Source: a virus | Virus record (IMG/VR): IMGVR_UViG_3300044638_001752 | Coordinates: 1-22,823 of that record | Direction: 5' to 3' (one strand) | DNA: 22,823 nt | Shown here: piece by piece, positions 1 to 7,561 of the stretch | Numbering within the stretch: position 1 is the first letter of the stretch | Layout: the number at the start of each line of letters is the position of its first letter | The notes under the pieces: generated by a model | What the model was told of the DNA's origin: nothing | What the model saw: the letters and a program-made list of their open reading frames with translations, nothing else | Database searches by the model: none | Translations under genes and position numbers: made by a program

Positions 1-874
1 AACCATGTGGTGAGTGGTTTACTTCAATATTAGCCAGTACACATCTAGAAAACGAATAAAGATAATCTGTTCCTAGGAAAGCCAGCTCAAACTCGTGCGG
101 TGTTTCTAATAATAAACCATCTGGTCTTGGCAAAGCGAAATATCTCAATAAGTTTATAATTTCGCGTAAATTATCAGCTTCTTCTTTATTTTTTGGCTGT
201 AGCATTTGCCAATCTAATCTAAATGTTCTTGGTTCCACTTTTTCAAAAATATTTGCCGAAAATGGATTAGCGATATTTCCTAGAGCAAGAGTACTCAAAC
301 CTCTTACTGAATCCACATTTTGTAACAAAGTTCTAACAAGATAAGCGCCAGCACTCACAGCAGGTTGAGCTAATGATCCATCATTCGCGAACGCTTGATC
401 GACTGAATTACCAAAATTATATCCTGCTCCAGCTATACCGAGATTATCTAGAGAATAGGTAACATTCAACGAGTCTGGTGGTATCTGTGTTGGTAATGGT
501 AGACAAATAAATGTATCTGTTTGCACATCTTGAGAAGTAAGGAGTTTAGCCTTAAAATCTTTCGAAATTAAAGTAAGAGTTTCTTGGGCTTGTTTGTTCG
601 CCGTATCTTTAAGAGTTTGATCTGTGTTTAATTCTTCTTCTGTTTTTGCAGCAACATCACGATTGAATTTAAGTATATTTGTAATTTGTTCGCTATATTT
701 CGTGTAATTTACTTTTACAGGTTTAATAAGAAAACTGTACTGGTTGTCACCTTGGTCGCTTAAGAATGATATTGATTTAGCGACTTTTGTTTGATTTCGC
801 TTTCTGTCCATATCTTGTTCGGCAATATTCTTGCCTCGTTTGCCACCTCTAGTTCTTGGTCCTGTACTGGTCAT
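1..874 (-). CDS. 48: Baseplate tail-tube cap protein gp48 (partial, C-terminus missing)
   Basis: An uninterrupted minus-strand frame runs from the ATG at 874-872 off the left edge (291 codons seen). The N-terminus is basic and Gly/Arg-rich. The middle carries the pattern PPDSLNVTYSLDN, and near residues 215-245 come VEPRTFRLDWQM and NLLRYFALP, which I associate with the gp48 tail-tube cap of T4-like phages. In T4, gp48 sits on the baseplate hub and, with gp54, forms the platform from which the tail tube polymerises. It is divergent from gene 4, and the 40-bp gap holds late promoter boxes facing both ways. The nearby gp54-like and tape-measure genes support the call. The true stop lies outside the window. 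Identification is by remembered similarity, so the exact number could be wrong, but a baseplate/tube role is likely. Confidence 0.72.
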   Translation of the reverse strand, partial: MTSTGPRTRGGKRGKNIAEQDMDRKRNQTKVAKSISFLSDQGDNQYSFLIKPVKVNYTKYSEQITNILKFNRDVAAKTEEELNTDQTLKDTANKQAQETLTLISKDFKAKLLTSQDVQTDTFICLPLPTQIPPDSLNVTYSLDNLGIAGAGYNFGNSVDQAFANDGSLAQPAVSAGAYLVRTLLQNVDSVRGLSTLALGNIANPFSANIFEKVEPRTFRLDWQMLQPKNKEEADNLREIINLLRYFALPRPDGLLLETPHEFELAFLGTDYLYSFSRCVLANIEVNHSPHG

Positions 875-881
875 ATAAATA
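874..881 (+). promoter_or_regulatory. T4-type late promoter box for gene 4 and the structural run
   Basis: An exact TATAAATA, the T4 late -10 consensus, lies 33 bp upstream of the gene 4 start at 915. Its first base is the complement of the first base of the divergent gp48 start codon. It would be read by host RNA polymerase carrying the phage late sigma system, to which the gp33 homologue in this window belongs. Confidence 0.72.
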
Positions 882-898
882 CCTTGTTGATTATATCT

Positions 899-906
899 TT
901 ATTTAG
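899..906 (-). promoter_or_regulatory. Late promoter box (CTAAATAA) for gp48
   Basis: On the minus strand CTAAATAA lies 24 bp upstream of the gp48 ATG. It differs from the T4 late box at two positions, but CTAAATA is a variant I associate with late promoters of marine T4-like phages. It forms a divergent pair with TATAAATA at 874-881. Confidence 0.5.
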
Positions 907-914
907 GCGATAAA

Positions 915-1349
915 ATGGCATGGAAAGGGAGATACACGGTCAAGAACCCAGCTAAATATAAGGGTGACCCGACCAAAGTTATTTATAGGTCAAGTTTAGA
1001 ACTGAAGTTTATGAACTTTCTTGACACGCATTCTGATGTTCTTGAATGGAACTCAGAAGAAGTCGTAGTGCCATATCGCTGCGTTACAGATAATAAGATG
1101 CATCGATACTTCGTTGACTTCTGGTTTAAGAAAAGAACACCAGATGGTAAATTAGAAAGTATCCTCGTCGAGATTAAGCCATTGGCTCAGACTCGCGAAC
1201 CCAAGAAACAGCAGAGAAGAACTAGACGCTATATTAACGAAGTGATGACTTGGGGCAAGAATCAATCGAAATGGAAAGCTGCCGAAGAATACTGTAAAGA
1301 TCGTGGCTGGAAGTTTCAAATTATAACAGAGAAGGAATTAAACGGCTAA
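915..1349 (+). CDS. 4: Head completion nuclease gp4 (T4 gp4/50/65 family)
   Basis: A 144-aa protein, close to the 150 aa of T4 gp4, which is needed to finish the filled head before tail joining. The fold family is a TnsA-N-like PD-(D/E)XK nuclease. Visible motifs are YRSSLELKFM at residues 24-33, the YFVDF segment with Asp68, and LVEIKP with Glu86 and Lys88, which together make the expected metal-binding and catalytic set. A basic QQRRTRR segment follows. The ATG at 915 sits downstream of an exact late promoter. The stop overlaps the next start as TAATG at 1347-1351, indicating translational coupling. Confidence in the family is high; the in vivo substrate is not known from sequence. Confidence 0.85.
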   Translation: MAWKGRYTVKNPAKYKGDPTKVIYRSSLELKFMNFLDTHSDVLEWNSEEVVVPYRCVTDNKMHRYFVDFWFKKRTPDGKLESILVEIKPLAQTREPKKQQRRTRRYINEVMTWGKNQSKWKAAEEYCKDRGWKFQIITEKELNG

Positions 1350-1948
1350 TGGCTGCATATATTTACACTAGATTGGTTAAAGACGCTACAAAAGCTGGCG
1401 TCGACTTGACATCGCATACCAAAAAAGCAGTTACATGGTTAAGAACCAAATACGCAGAAATCGGCAAAAATACAGTTGTTCCTTCTAAGTTTATTAATGA
1501 ATCTGAAAACAAAAGAAAGCGCGTCAAAATGGGTAGAATGTATATGTTCTTGTATGACCCAAAGGGTAAGAAAGAACTTCCATACTACGACCGCTTTCCT
1601 TTAATCTTTCCAGTGCAATTTGCGCCTGATGGATTCTATGGTTTGAATCTGCACTACTTGCCACCTATTCTACGCGCGAAACTGCTCGACGCTCTGTACG
1701 AAATGAGAATTAACACCGAGAAGAAAGACGAAACCACAAGACTTCGTCTAACATATTCATTGCTATCTGGAGCTGCTCGCTTTAGATTATTTGCTCCATG
1801 TTTCAAGCATTATCTATACGAGCATACTCGCTCGTCGTTTATCTATGTTCCACCAGAAGAGTGGGATATGACAGTATTCTTACCAACAGAACAATTCAAG
1901 AAAGCTACCAAAGAAAAAGTTTGGAAAGATAGCAGGAGCAAAGTATAA
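1349..1948 (+). CDS. Conserved T4-like phage structural-region protein, function unknown
   Basis: A 199-aa basic protein between gp4 and the gp54-like gene, coupled to both by TAATG overlaps (1347-1351 and 1946-1950). The core ELPYYDRFPLIFPVQ at about residues 75-89 and GFYGLNLHYLPP at about 95-106 is a pattern I recall from conserved virion-region proteins of marine T4-like phages, but I cannot assign a T4 gene number. It does not resemble gp53, which follows gp4 in T4. There is no signal peptide or membrane segment. Context suggests a head- or tail-associated late protein. Confidence 0.6.
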   Translation: MAAYIYTRLVKDATKAGVDLTSHTKKAVTWLRTKYAEIGKNTVVPSKFINESENKRKRVKMGRMYMFLYDPKGKKELPYYDRFPLIFPVQFAPDGFYGLNLHYLPPILRAKLLDALYEMRINTEKKDETTRLRLTYSLLSGAARFRLFAPCFKHYLYEHTRSSFIYVPPEEWDMTVFLPTEQFKKATKEKVWKDSRSKV

Positions 1949-2895
1949 TGGCTGAAGAACTTAATCGTTTTAGTGTAGACAATTTTGTAAGTAAGTTCTT
2001 AGAAGTTGGTTTAATTCAGGCTTCTAACTTTTATGTAAAGTTTACTCCGCCTGTTGACGGATTCAATGATGTAGCCATGTTATGTTCTGCCACCAATCTT
2101 CCTGGAAGAAGAATTGCTACAACTGAACAAAGACCCTATGGATATGGCCAAGTGATTAAAATGCCATATGATGTCATGTATGATGAAATTGAATTGACTT
2201 TTTTTGTTGATGCAAAGAGCGCATCGGCTTTGCAATTATTTGACAAATGGCTTTCTAAAATTATACTAACTGATAAAGAGTTTCCAAAGAATAAACAAAG
2301 AGTAGCATACAAATCAGACTATCTCTGCAACGATCTAAAGATATATGTAATGAATCAAATGGTCGGCACCGAAAACCCTACAGACGCGGATTCTTCAAAT
2401 GAATCAAATTCCATGGCCATAATTGAGTGTCATTTAATAGAAGCATTTCCTGTTCAAATCGGGTTTCCAATTTCATTAGATTGGGGTGATGGTGATGAAT
2501 TTTTGAGAGTTAATATTACCTTTGCGTACAGAACAACTGAATATAGATTCGGTAAATTAAACCTAGAAGCATTGGATGGCAAATACTACAACACACGCTC
2601 TCCTTATGATACTCCGTCTAGAGTTGACCAAGACGCTAAAGATATTTCGGATTTCTTGAATAGCACTGCGAACTTTATTGGTAGTGTTGCCGATACAGCG
2701 CAAAAGATTAATCAGGTTAAGACTAACTTGACTATTCTAAAGAGAGCAGATGGTATTCTTAATACTACCAGCTCGCTATTACCATTCTTGGGCAACAATA
2801 GAACTGCGATAGACACTATAAATAATGTTAATAAGATTATCTCAGGAACTAATTTCATAAAACAAAATCTGAATAATATTAGAAAATTCCCTTAA
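1948..2895 (+). CDS. 54: Baseplate tail-tube initiator gp54-like protein
   Basis: A 315-aa protein, matching T4 gp54 (320 aa). The N-terminal two thirds look like a tail-tube (gp19) fold: SNFYVKF near residue 27, the LPGRRIATTEQRPYGYG segment at about 51-67, then MYDEIELTFFVD and, near residue 185, FLRVNITFAYRTTEYR, all typical of tube-like proteins. The C-terminal third is longer than in gp19 and helical, as expected for gp54, which binds the baseplate and starts tube growth. A gp19 paralogue would be shorter, so length and neighbours (gp48, gp26, tape measure) favour gp54. It is coupled to the upstream gene by TAATG; about 28 bp separate it from gp26. Confidence 0.72.
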   Translation: MAEELNRFSVDNFVSKFLEVGLIQASNFYVKFTPPVDGFNDVAMLCSATNLPGRRIATTEQRPYGYGQVIKMPYDVMYDEIELTFFVDAKSASALQLFDKWLSKIILTDKEFPKNKQRVAYKSDYLCNDLKIYVMNQMVGTENPTDADSSNESNSMAIIECHLIEAFPVQIGFPISLDWGDGDEFLRVNITFAYRTTEYRFGKLNLEALDGKYYNTRSPYDTPSRVDQDAKDISDFLNSTANFIGSVADTAQKINQVKTNLTILKRADGILNTTSSLLPFLGNNRTAIDTINNVNKIISGTNFIKQNLNNIRKFP

Positions 2896-2923
2896 TAAAT
2901 GATTGACTGATTGGAGAAATACA

Positions 2924-3619
2924 ATGGCTTTACCCAAAATTAAACAACCTATCTTTGAACTAGAGATTCCATCAACAGGTCAGAAGATTCGTTATAGACC
3001 ATTCACCGTAGCTGAAGAAAAGATTCTTCTCGTCACTAAAGAAAGCGATGATGTGAAAGATATGGTAAATGCGTACAAAGCAATCGTAAATAACTGTTGC
3101 TTAGATAGTATCGATGTTGACAAATTATGCTCGTTCGATCTGGAATACTTCTTCTTGAATATTAGAGCGAAATCTGTTTCTAATATTATTGCGGCTAGAA
3201 TTAAAGACGAAGATGATGGTCAAACATATGATGTAGAAATCGATCTCGATAAACTAATCGTGTCTAAAACCAAAGCAGAAAAATTGATTAAGCTGACTGA
3301 TGATATTTCTGTTCTGATGAATTATCCTACATTTGATACCATTGCCAAGGTAGGAAAATTAGACGAAAGCAGTCAAATGTTAAGCACAATGATTGCTTGT
3401 ATCGAACAGATCTATCAGGGCGAGGAAGTATTTGAAACTTCAGAATACTCAAGGAAAGATATGGAAGAGTTCGTTCTTTCTATGGGTGTTAAAGAGCTTC
3501 AAAAGATTAAAGAATTTTTCGATGGCATGCCAAAGGTATATGCAGAAGTCAAGTATAAAACTAAAGATGGCGCTGAGAAAATGATTGTATTAGAGGGTAT
3601 CCAAAGTTTTTTCGACTAA
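2924..3619 (+). CDS. 26: Baseplate hub / tail chaperone protein gp26-like
   Basis: I place the start at ATG 2924, behind a GGAG at 2913-2916, rather than the upstream in-frame TTG at 2903; the product is 231 aa. The N-terminus MALPKIKQPIFELEIPSTG followed by YRPFTVAEEKILL is the pattern of T4 gp26-type hub proteins of marine T4-like phages. T4 gp26 (208 aa) helps assemble the baseplate hub and precedes the tape measure, the position occupied by tail assembly chaperones (G protein) in other long-tailed phages. The last codons run through a T_TTT_TTC heptamer before TAA at 3617. A -1 shift there would fuse this protein to the next ORF to give a 289-aa product. Confidence 0.7.
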   Translation: MALPKIKQPIFELEIPSTGQKIRYRPFTVAEEKILLVTKESDDVKDMVNAYKAIVNNCCLDSIDVDKLCSFDLEYFFLNIRAKSVSNIIAARIKDEDDGQTYDVEIDLDKLIVSKTKAEKLIKLTDDISVLMNYPTFDTIAKVGKLDESSQMLSTMIACIEQIYQGEEVFETSEYSRKDMEEFVLSMGVKELQKIKEFFDGMPKVYAEVKYKTKDGAEKMIVLEGIQSFFD

Positions 3620-3642
3620 TGGTAGGGTATATGTCCCTACCA
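3607..3642 (+). promoter_or_regulatory. Predicted programmed -1 ribosomal frameshift signal
   Basis: The heptamer T_TTT_TTC spans 3607-3613 in the gp26 frame (TTT at 3608, TTC at 3611). After 6 nt (3614-3619, containing the zero-frame stop) comes a hairpin: TGGTAGGG at 3620-3627, a 7-nt loop, and CCCTACCA at 3635-3642, giving 8 perfect pairs. A slip to the -1 frame reads CGA CTA ATG GTA GGG TAT and then directly the 53-aa ORF from ATG 3631, with no intervening stop. Slippery site, spacer length and stem match known -1 signals. Confidence 0.72.
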
Positions 3643-3792
3643 CATTATTACGAACTTAACTTTTCGCTGATGCAGCATCACAAGTATTCTCTCGAGGATA
3701 TTAATGAGTGGCTACCTTTTGAACGTGACATTTATGTCAGTATGCTATTAAAACATCTAGAAAAAGAAAAAGAACAAGCAAAGAGAAACTAA
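3631..3792 (+). CDS. 53-aa tail chaperone extension (GT-like), likely made by frameshift
   Basis: A short ORF beginning MSLPHYYELNFSLMQHH and ending in a charged helix. Its core FSLMQHHKYSLEDINEWLPFERDIY looks like the small conserved protein found between gp26 and the tape measure in marine T4-like phages. In lambda-like phages a -1 frameshift joins the tail chaperone G to a short T domain just before the tape measure; here the ORF is in exactly the -1 frame relative to gp26. Independent initiation is possible from ATG 3631 (AGGG at 3624-3627, only 3 nt away) or ATG 3619, but both the SD and the ATG are within the predicted hairpin. The stop TAA abuts the tape-measure ATG at 3793. I infer a chaperone domain that recruits tail-tube subunits to the tape measure. 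Confidence 0.7.
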   Translation: MSLPHYYELNFSLMQHHKYSLEDINEWLPFERDIYVSMLLKHLEKEKEQAKRN

Positions 3793-5421
3793 ATGGCAAC
3801 CAAACCACTACCGATGTTTTTGACTGATAAAAATGGTCGTCCTGCAAAAGGCGACGAATCATCAGACGCTAAACTAATGATTGAAGCTCAAAAAGATCAA
3901 CTTACTGTTTTGACGGATATTCGCGGGCTTATGAAAAATATAGCAGATAATATATTTGCGGGTATGGTTGTTACCTTGCCGTCAGAAGCAATGGATCTTC
4001 TTACTGCACCATCAAAGGCAAACGCTCTCGCTACGAAAGAAAAAGAAAGAGAAGCTGGTTTAGGTAAAGATGAAAAGGAAATGAGTCCACTTGGAAAATT
4101 GTTTCAAGAATATTTTGGTGGTCTCAAAAGAGTAGTGACAATTATAACAGCAGTATTGATACCATTTCTATTAGGATTCTTATTAAGTTTTGTTGATCTT
4201 ACCAAACCGCTTGATCTATTAAAGGCTGCTCTTACAGGTTTAGCTGTTTACATTGGCGGTAAATTTCTAGTATTGTTAGCAAAGAATTGGTTGAAGGGTT
4301 TATTCATGGGACCAAAGGTAATCAATGCTCCTGGTTCTGTAATCAATGCTGGTGGAATTCCAGGAACTCCTGCTGGTAAAGGTGGTAAAGGTGGAAGATC
4401 GATTCCAGTCCCAATTCCTCCAGTTCCTCTTCCCGAGGGATCTGCAGGAGGAGGAGGTATGCTTGGAAAATTGGCGAAATTGATGCCTGTGCTCAAAGTG
4501 ATTGGTAAATTGACTTTGGTATTAACAATAATCACTTCTGCGGTGGAGGGAATTTTTGGGGCAATCGAAGGATTCAAAAAGAATGGCATTGTCGGAGCAT
4601 TTAGAGGTGCTCTTGTTGGAATCACAAACGGATTGATCGGTTGGATAGTTGGCATCGGTCAGTTTATTGTTTCTGGTCTTTTAGATTTGTTCGGTTTCGA
4701 AGATGCAGCAAAGATAGTTGAAGAGTTTAACTTCAAAGAATTCTTAGATAAGTATATGGGTTTCCTAAACCCAATTGTTGGTTTTATCGATCTATTTGAT
4801 GAAACTAGTGTGATTAGAAAGAACTTTGATAAAGCACTACAAAAGGTTAGTGGCGTTAGCGACTTCGTTTCTAATATCTGGAAAGATATTACAGAAGCTA
4901 TAAAAACTACGTTGATTAAAATTGGCCAAGCGATTCCAGGTGGTAGTGCGTTACTCCGAGCACTTGGGCTTGGTGGTGGCGATGGAGCGAAACCAAACGA
5001 AAATGAGAAAATAGAAAGACTGGCCAAACAAGCCGAGGATCGTGGTGATACTGACCTTGCTGAAGAACTAAGATCAGCTAAAAACGAAAAAGAAGCTAAA
5101 AAAGCACTTATGGATTCTGGCATGAGTGAAGCAGAAGCAAGAGTAGCTCTTGATCCTGAGAAATATGCTGGAATGACTGGGTCTAAACCTACTCCAGTTC
5201 CGCCAGCAAACAGAGCAGAAGAACTTGATAGGAAAACTGATGAAGCCAGAGCAAAACCACCAGAAAAACCACAGCCAGCTCAAACTAACACAACAGTTGT
5301 AAATGCTCCAAACAATATACGATCCACAACTAATATGAACCAAGCGCCACACGCTGATAGGATGGGAATCGGTAGCAAAGGAAACGCTGGATACAGTGGA
5401 TTCAGCAAAGCATATACCTAA
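3793..5421 (+). CDS. 29: Tail tape measure / hub protein (gp29 position)
   Basis: A 542-aa protein placed immediately after the chaperone pair, where tape measures lie; T4 gp29 has 590 aa. The N-terminal 110 residues are charged and helical. Hydrophobic segments follow at about 114-135 (VVTIITAVLIPFLLGFLLSF), 145-166 and 235-295, typical of tape measures, which enter the host membrane at ejection. Gly/Pro-rich linkers at about 178-220 separate them. The C-terminal 130 residues are charged, then Pro/Asn-rich and probably disordered. The assignment rests on position, size and composition, not a specific motif. The gene ends 3 nt before a strong terminator hairpin. Confidence 0.65.
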   Translation: MATKPLPMFLTDKNGRPAKGDESSDAKLMIEAQKDQLTVLTDIRGLMKNIADNIFAGMVVTLPSEAMDLLTAPSKANALATKEKEREAGLGKDEKEMSPLGKLFQEYFGGLKRVVTIITAVLIPFLLGFLLSFVDLTKPLDLLKAALTGLAVYIGGKFLVLLAKNWLKGLFMGPKVINAPGSVINAGGIPGTPAGKGGKGGRSIPVPIPPVPLPEGSAGGGGMLGKLAKLMPVLKVIGKLTLVLTIITSAVEGIFGAIEGFKKNGIVGAFRGALVGITNGLIGWIVGIGQFIVSGLLDLFGFEDAAKIVEEFNFKEFLDKYMGFLNPIVGFIDLFDETSVIRKNFDKALQKVSGVSDFVSNIWKDITEAIKTTLIKIGQAIPGGSALLRALGLGGGDGAKPNENEKIERLAKQAEDRGDTDLAEELRSAKNEKEAKKALMDSGMSEAEARVALDPEKYAGMTGSKPTPVPPANRAEELDRKTDEARAKPPEKPQPAQTNTTVVNAPNNIRSTTNMNQAPHADRMGIGSKGNAGYSGFSKAYT

Positions 5422-5424
5422 AGA

Positions 5425-5452
5425 AAAGGGAGCCGAAGCTCCCTTTCTTTTT
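5425..5452. terminator. Bidirectional intrinsic terminator between converging units
   Basis: AAAGGGAGC (5425-5433), loop CGAA, GCTCCCTTT (5438-5446): nine perfect pairs closed by a stable tetraloop. On the plus strand CTTTTT follows; on the minus strand TTTTCTTT-like sequence follows. It separates the late plus-strand structural genes from the converging gene 32. Confidence 0.88.
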
Positions 5453-6362
5453 AACCAGCTAATTTTCGGAAAAAATCCAAATCATCATCTTCATCTGAAG
5501 CAGGAGTATCTGCTACTGGAGCAGATTGCGCTTCAGCTGCTTTCGCGCGAGGAACGTACTCAGCGACTTCTTCATCAGTGTCAGCAGCAGTTGCACCAGC
5601 AACACCACCAGCACCTAGAACACGGTCAAGATGAGTTTTCAATTCATCGTACGACTTGAAGTTCGACGGATCGACGATCTTCTTCAGGCTGTGCTCAGAA
5701 GCCCAGACTGATTCTAACTTAGCGTCATCATCAAGAAGCGGAGTCTTAGGATCGAACTGCGATTGGTCGTAGTTGCGATAGCCAGCGACTTGGCGAATCT
5801 TTAGACGGAAGTTAGCACCCTCCCACAAATCAAACGGATTGACTGCTTCGTCTCCTTCAAATTCAGGATACATGATAGCCTGAATCTTATCCCAGATCTT
5901 CTTGCCGAATTTGTACAAGAATACCTTACCCTCGTTTTCAGGATGGGCTGGATCTTTTACAACGTAGACGTTTGCGATATAGGACAAGCGACGCTTTTGC
6001 TTACGGGCTTGTTGGCGATTAGGATGTTCGTCATCCTTAGTTGAATTCCAGAGTTGCGAATTTAGTTCGCTTACTGGGTCTTTGCCACCGATGGTGGTCA
6101 GAGAGTTTTCGATATACCACTTACCAGTCGGACCTTGGAAGCCATGGTCAAACATTTGTACGAAAGGTACATCTTCGCCCTGTGGGGCTGGTAGAAAGCG
6201 GATTACAGCAAATCCATTACCTGCTTTATCTACCTCTGGTTTCCAATAATTAGAGTCATCCTTGGCATAGGATTTCTTATCATTGAGTTTATCAAGTTGT
6301 TCAGTCAGTTTGCTGAATGAGTCTTGACGGCTGCGCTTTAGTTGTTCGAACGATTGTGTCAT
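5451..6362 (-). CDS. 32: Single-stranded DNA-binding protein gp32
   Basis: A 303-aa protein, like T4 gp32 (301 aa), which coats ssDNA at the replication fork and in recombination. The basic N-terminal arm (residues 1-25, for cooperativity) is followed by the core: FAVIRFLPAP, the DHGFQGPTGKWYIEN segment, RKQKRRLSYIANVYVVKDP, EGKVFLYKFGKKIWDKI, and FDLWEGANFRLKIRQVAGYRNYD. The acidic C-terminus ends DEDDDLDFF plus six residues, the usual protein-interaction tail. The three Cys ligands of the T4 zinc site are absent from the equivalent segment, as I recall also for cyanophage homologues. The upstream gap carries overlapping early and late promoters. Helicase loader gp59, its known partner, is the next gene upstream. 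Confidence 0.93.
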   Translation of the reverse strand: MTQSFEQLKRSRQDSFSKLTEQLDKLNDKKSYAKDDSNYWKPEVDKAGNGFAVIRFLPAPQGEDVPFVQMFDHGFQGPTGKWYIENSLTTIGGKDPVSELNSQLWNSTKDDEHPNRQQARKQKRRLSYIANVYVVKDPAHPENEGKVFLYKFGKKIWDKIQAIMYPEFEGDEAVNPFDLWEGANFRLKIRQVAGYRNYDQSQFDPKTPLLDDDAKLESVWASEHSLKKIVDPSNFKSYDELKTHLDRVLGAGGVAGATAADTDEEVAEYVPRAKAAEAQSAPVADTPASDEDDDLDFFRKLAG

Positions 6363-6408
6363 AAGTATGTTCCTTGTATTGACGATGTATTAACGGTTTC
6401 ACATGTTC

Positions 6409-6436
6409 ATAATATAGTTGACTATTTATATGTCAA
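6409..6436 (-). promoter_or_regulatory. Overlapping sigma70-type and late promoters of gene 32
   Basis: On the minus strand a perfect -35 TTGACA (6436-6431), a 16-bp spacer and TATTAT (6414-6409) form a sigma70-type promoter. An exact late box TATAAATA (6430-6423) lies inside the spacer, touching the -35. Both face gene 32, whose ATG is at 6362 behind an AGGA. The -35 and part of the late box lie within the last codons of gp59. Early and late polymerases would compete for this site. Confidence 0.65.
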
Positions 6437-7013
6437 ATCGACTATCAATTATCTCTTTCATCTTAGCTTTGTCGAATTCTAAGAACGGTGTGTACTTCTT
6501 GATGAGAAGTTTGGTTTCTTTCCACGTAGGGTCATACTCGCTAATGTTTTTATCCCAGTAGGGAACAAAGTTGAGTACAGCATTCATAATACAAAGAGAA
6601 TCCAAGCTAAACTCTTTTAGGAGATACAGCCTGAGTAGATACGGATGATTGCCACCATCCATTATCAAATTGTCATCCAACTCATCTTTCAAATTGGACA
6701 ACTCTGACTTGAAGTTGTACGAAAGTGATTCCTTTCGCTTCTTCCATGCCAGATATGTTTCCTCACCAGATGAATCGATGATATCTCCGATCCATGCTTT
6801 AGTACCGCGAGAGGAAATGTTTGCCAACAAATACTCGAACGGCTCTGGTTTCTTGGAAAGTTTCATGAAGAAATACTTATCTCGGCGAACCTCGAAAGTG
6901 TCTTCCTTCACATTCATTTTACCGCCATAGCGGTGATAGTCATAACTCGGTGAAGAGAAATGAGTCTTGAGTGCTAGATAGGTGCTGTAACATTCAAACG
7001 GTGTCACTCTCAT
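6426..7013 (-). CDS. 59: DNA helicase loader gp59
   Basis: I start at ATG 7013, which overlaps the upstream stop as ATGA, instead of the longer frame to 7046; this gives 195 aa beginning MRVTPFECYSTYLALKTHF, versus 217 aa in T4. Signature segments are YDYHRYGGK, the basic RRDKYFFMKLSKK, and further on DGGNHPYLLRLYLLKEFSLD and LNFVPYWD. T4 gp59 loads the gp41 replicative helicase onto gp32-coated forks. Here gene 59 is directly upstream of gene 32. The all-helical, basic composition fits. The helicase itself is not in the window. Confidence 0.85.
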   Translation of the reverse strand: MRVTPFECYSTYLALKTHFSSPSYDYHRYGGKMNVKEDTFEVRRDKYFFMKLSKKPEPFEYLLANISSRGTKAWIGDIIDSSGEETYLAWKKRKESLSYNFKSELSNLKDELDDNLIMDGGNHPYLLRLYLLKEFSLDSLCIMNAVLNFVPYWDKNISEYDPTWKETKLLIKKYTPFLEFDKAKMKEIIDSRFDI

Positions 7014-7555
7014 GCCCACCACACTGGCACTTGTCGTTTCTTCCAACTAGCCATGCGCTGTTTATCACCGATGTAATAGTTGCGATAAGATTTCACAGAG
7101 TCACCTTTGACTTTGTATTTGTCTGGCATCGCAGGTGTTGGCTGAGTAAATGGCTTGGTTGGAATGTTTTCTGGGATGCAGTTTACAAGCCACTTGACAA
7201 GTCCGATTTCCTCGCACTTGTGTACCTTACCATACCGATGCGTGTATTCCTTACACAACTCGACGAGCAGATAAGCGAGCCACTGATAGTTGGCTTTGCT
7301 CTCTCGCGCCCAGATAGCGGAAGGATGATTGATATGCGTGGCTTTGTAAAGCAGACTGTCACCAGCGAAACTGTTGTTGAGTTTCCAGCGTTTGATGCGT
7401 CGTCCGCTGGAATCATCAACATACTGTTGTCCGTCTAGGACACGATGCGCCGTGGAAAGCAGTTGCGAATATTCCAAAATCATTTTAACGACATGCTTGT
7501 CCACGTGCATTTCAGCACACGTTTTAGGTTCTAGGTGAAGCGCAAATATATTCAT
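7010..7555 (-). CDS. Conserved T4-like phage protein, unknown function, possibly leaderless
   Basis: A 181-aa protein beginning MNIFALHLEPKTCAEMHVDK. Conserved-looking blocks are CAEMHVDKHVVKMILEYSQLLSTAHRVLDG (described only by position, residues 13-42), NHPSAIWARESKANYQWL, EEYTHRYGKVH-type sequence and a C-terminal SYRNYYIGDKQRMASWKKR with terminal VWW. I recall this family from cyanophages as hypothetical; His, Cys and Glu are well represented, so a metal-dependent or nuclease role is conceivable but not shown. The -10 hexamer of a strong promoter ends only 6 nt before the ATG and no Shine-Dalgarno lies between, so the mRNA could start at the AUG. It is coupled to gp59 by ATGA. Confidence 0.7.
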   Translation of the reverse strand: MNIFALHLEPKTCAEMHVDKHVVKMILEYSQLLSTAHRVLDGQQYVDDSSGRRIKRWKLNNSFAGDSLLYKATHINHPSAIWARESKANYQWLAYLLVELCKEYTHRYGKVHKCEEIGLVKWLVNCIPENIPTKPFTQPTPAMPDKYKVKGDSVKSYRNYYIGDKQRMASWKKRQVPVWWA

Positions 7556-7561
7556 AATGAT

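Noticed and set aside
980-987. Exact TATAAATA on the minus strand inside gene 4, pointing to gp48
   Set aside because: It lies in conserved gp4 coding sequence about 106 bp from gp48, and a few exact 8-mers are expected by chance in AT-rich DNA. Kept only as a possible second promoter.
2903-2923. TTG start for gp26 seven codons upstream
   Set aside because: ATG 2924 has a well-spaced GGAG and begins the conserved MALP sequence.
3393-3584. 63-aa plus-strand ORF inside gp26
   Set aside because: Out-of-frame shadow of gp26 with no Shine-Dalgarno and no protein-like pattern.
4248-5352. Three minus-strand ORFs opposite the tape measure
   Set aside because: Low-complexity Pro/Ser/Phe-rich shadows of a Gly/Lys-rich gene; no start signals.
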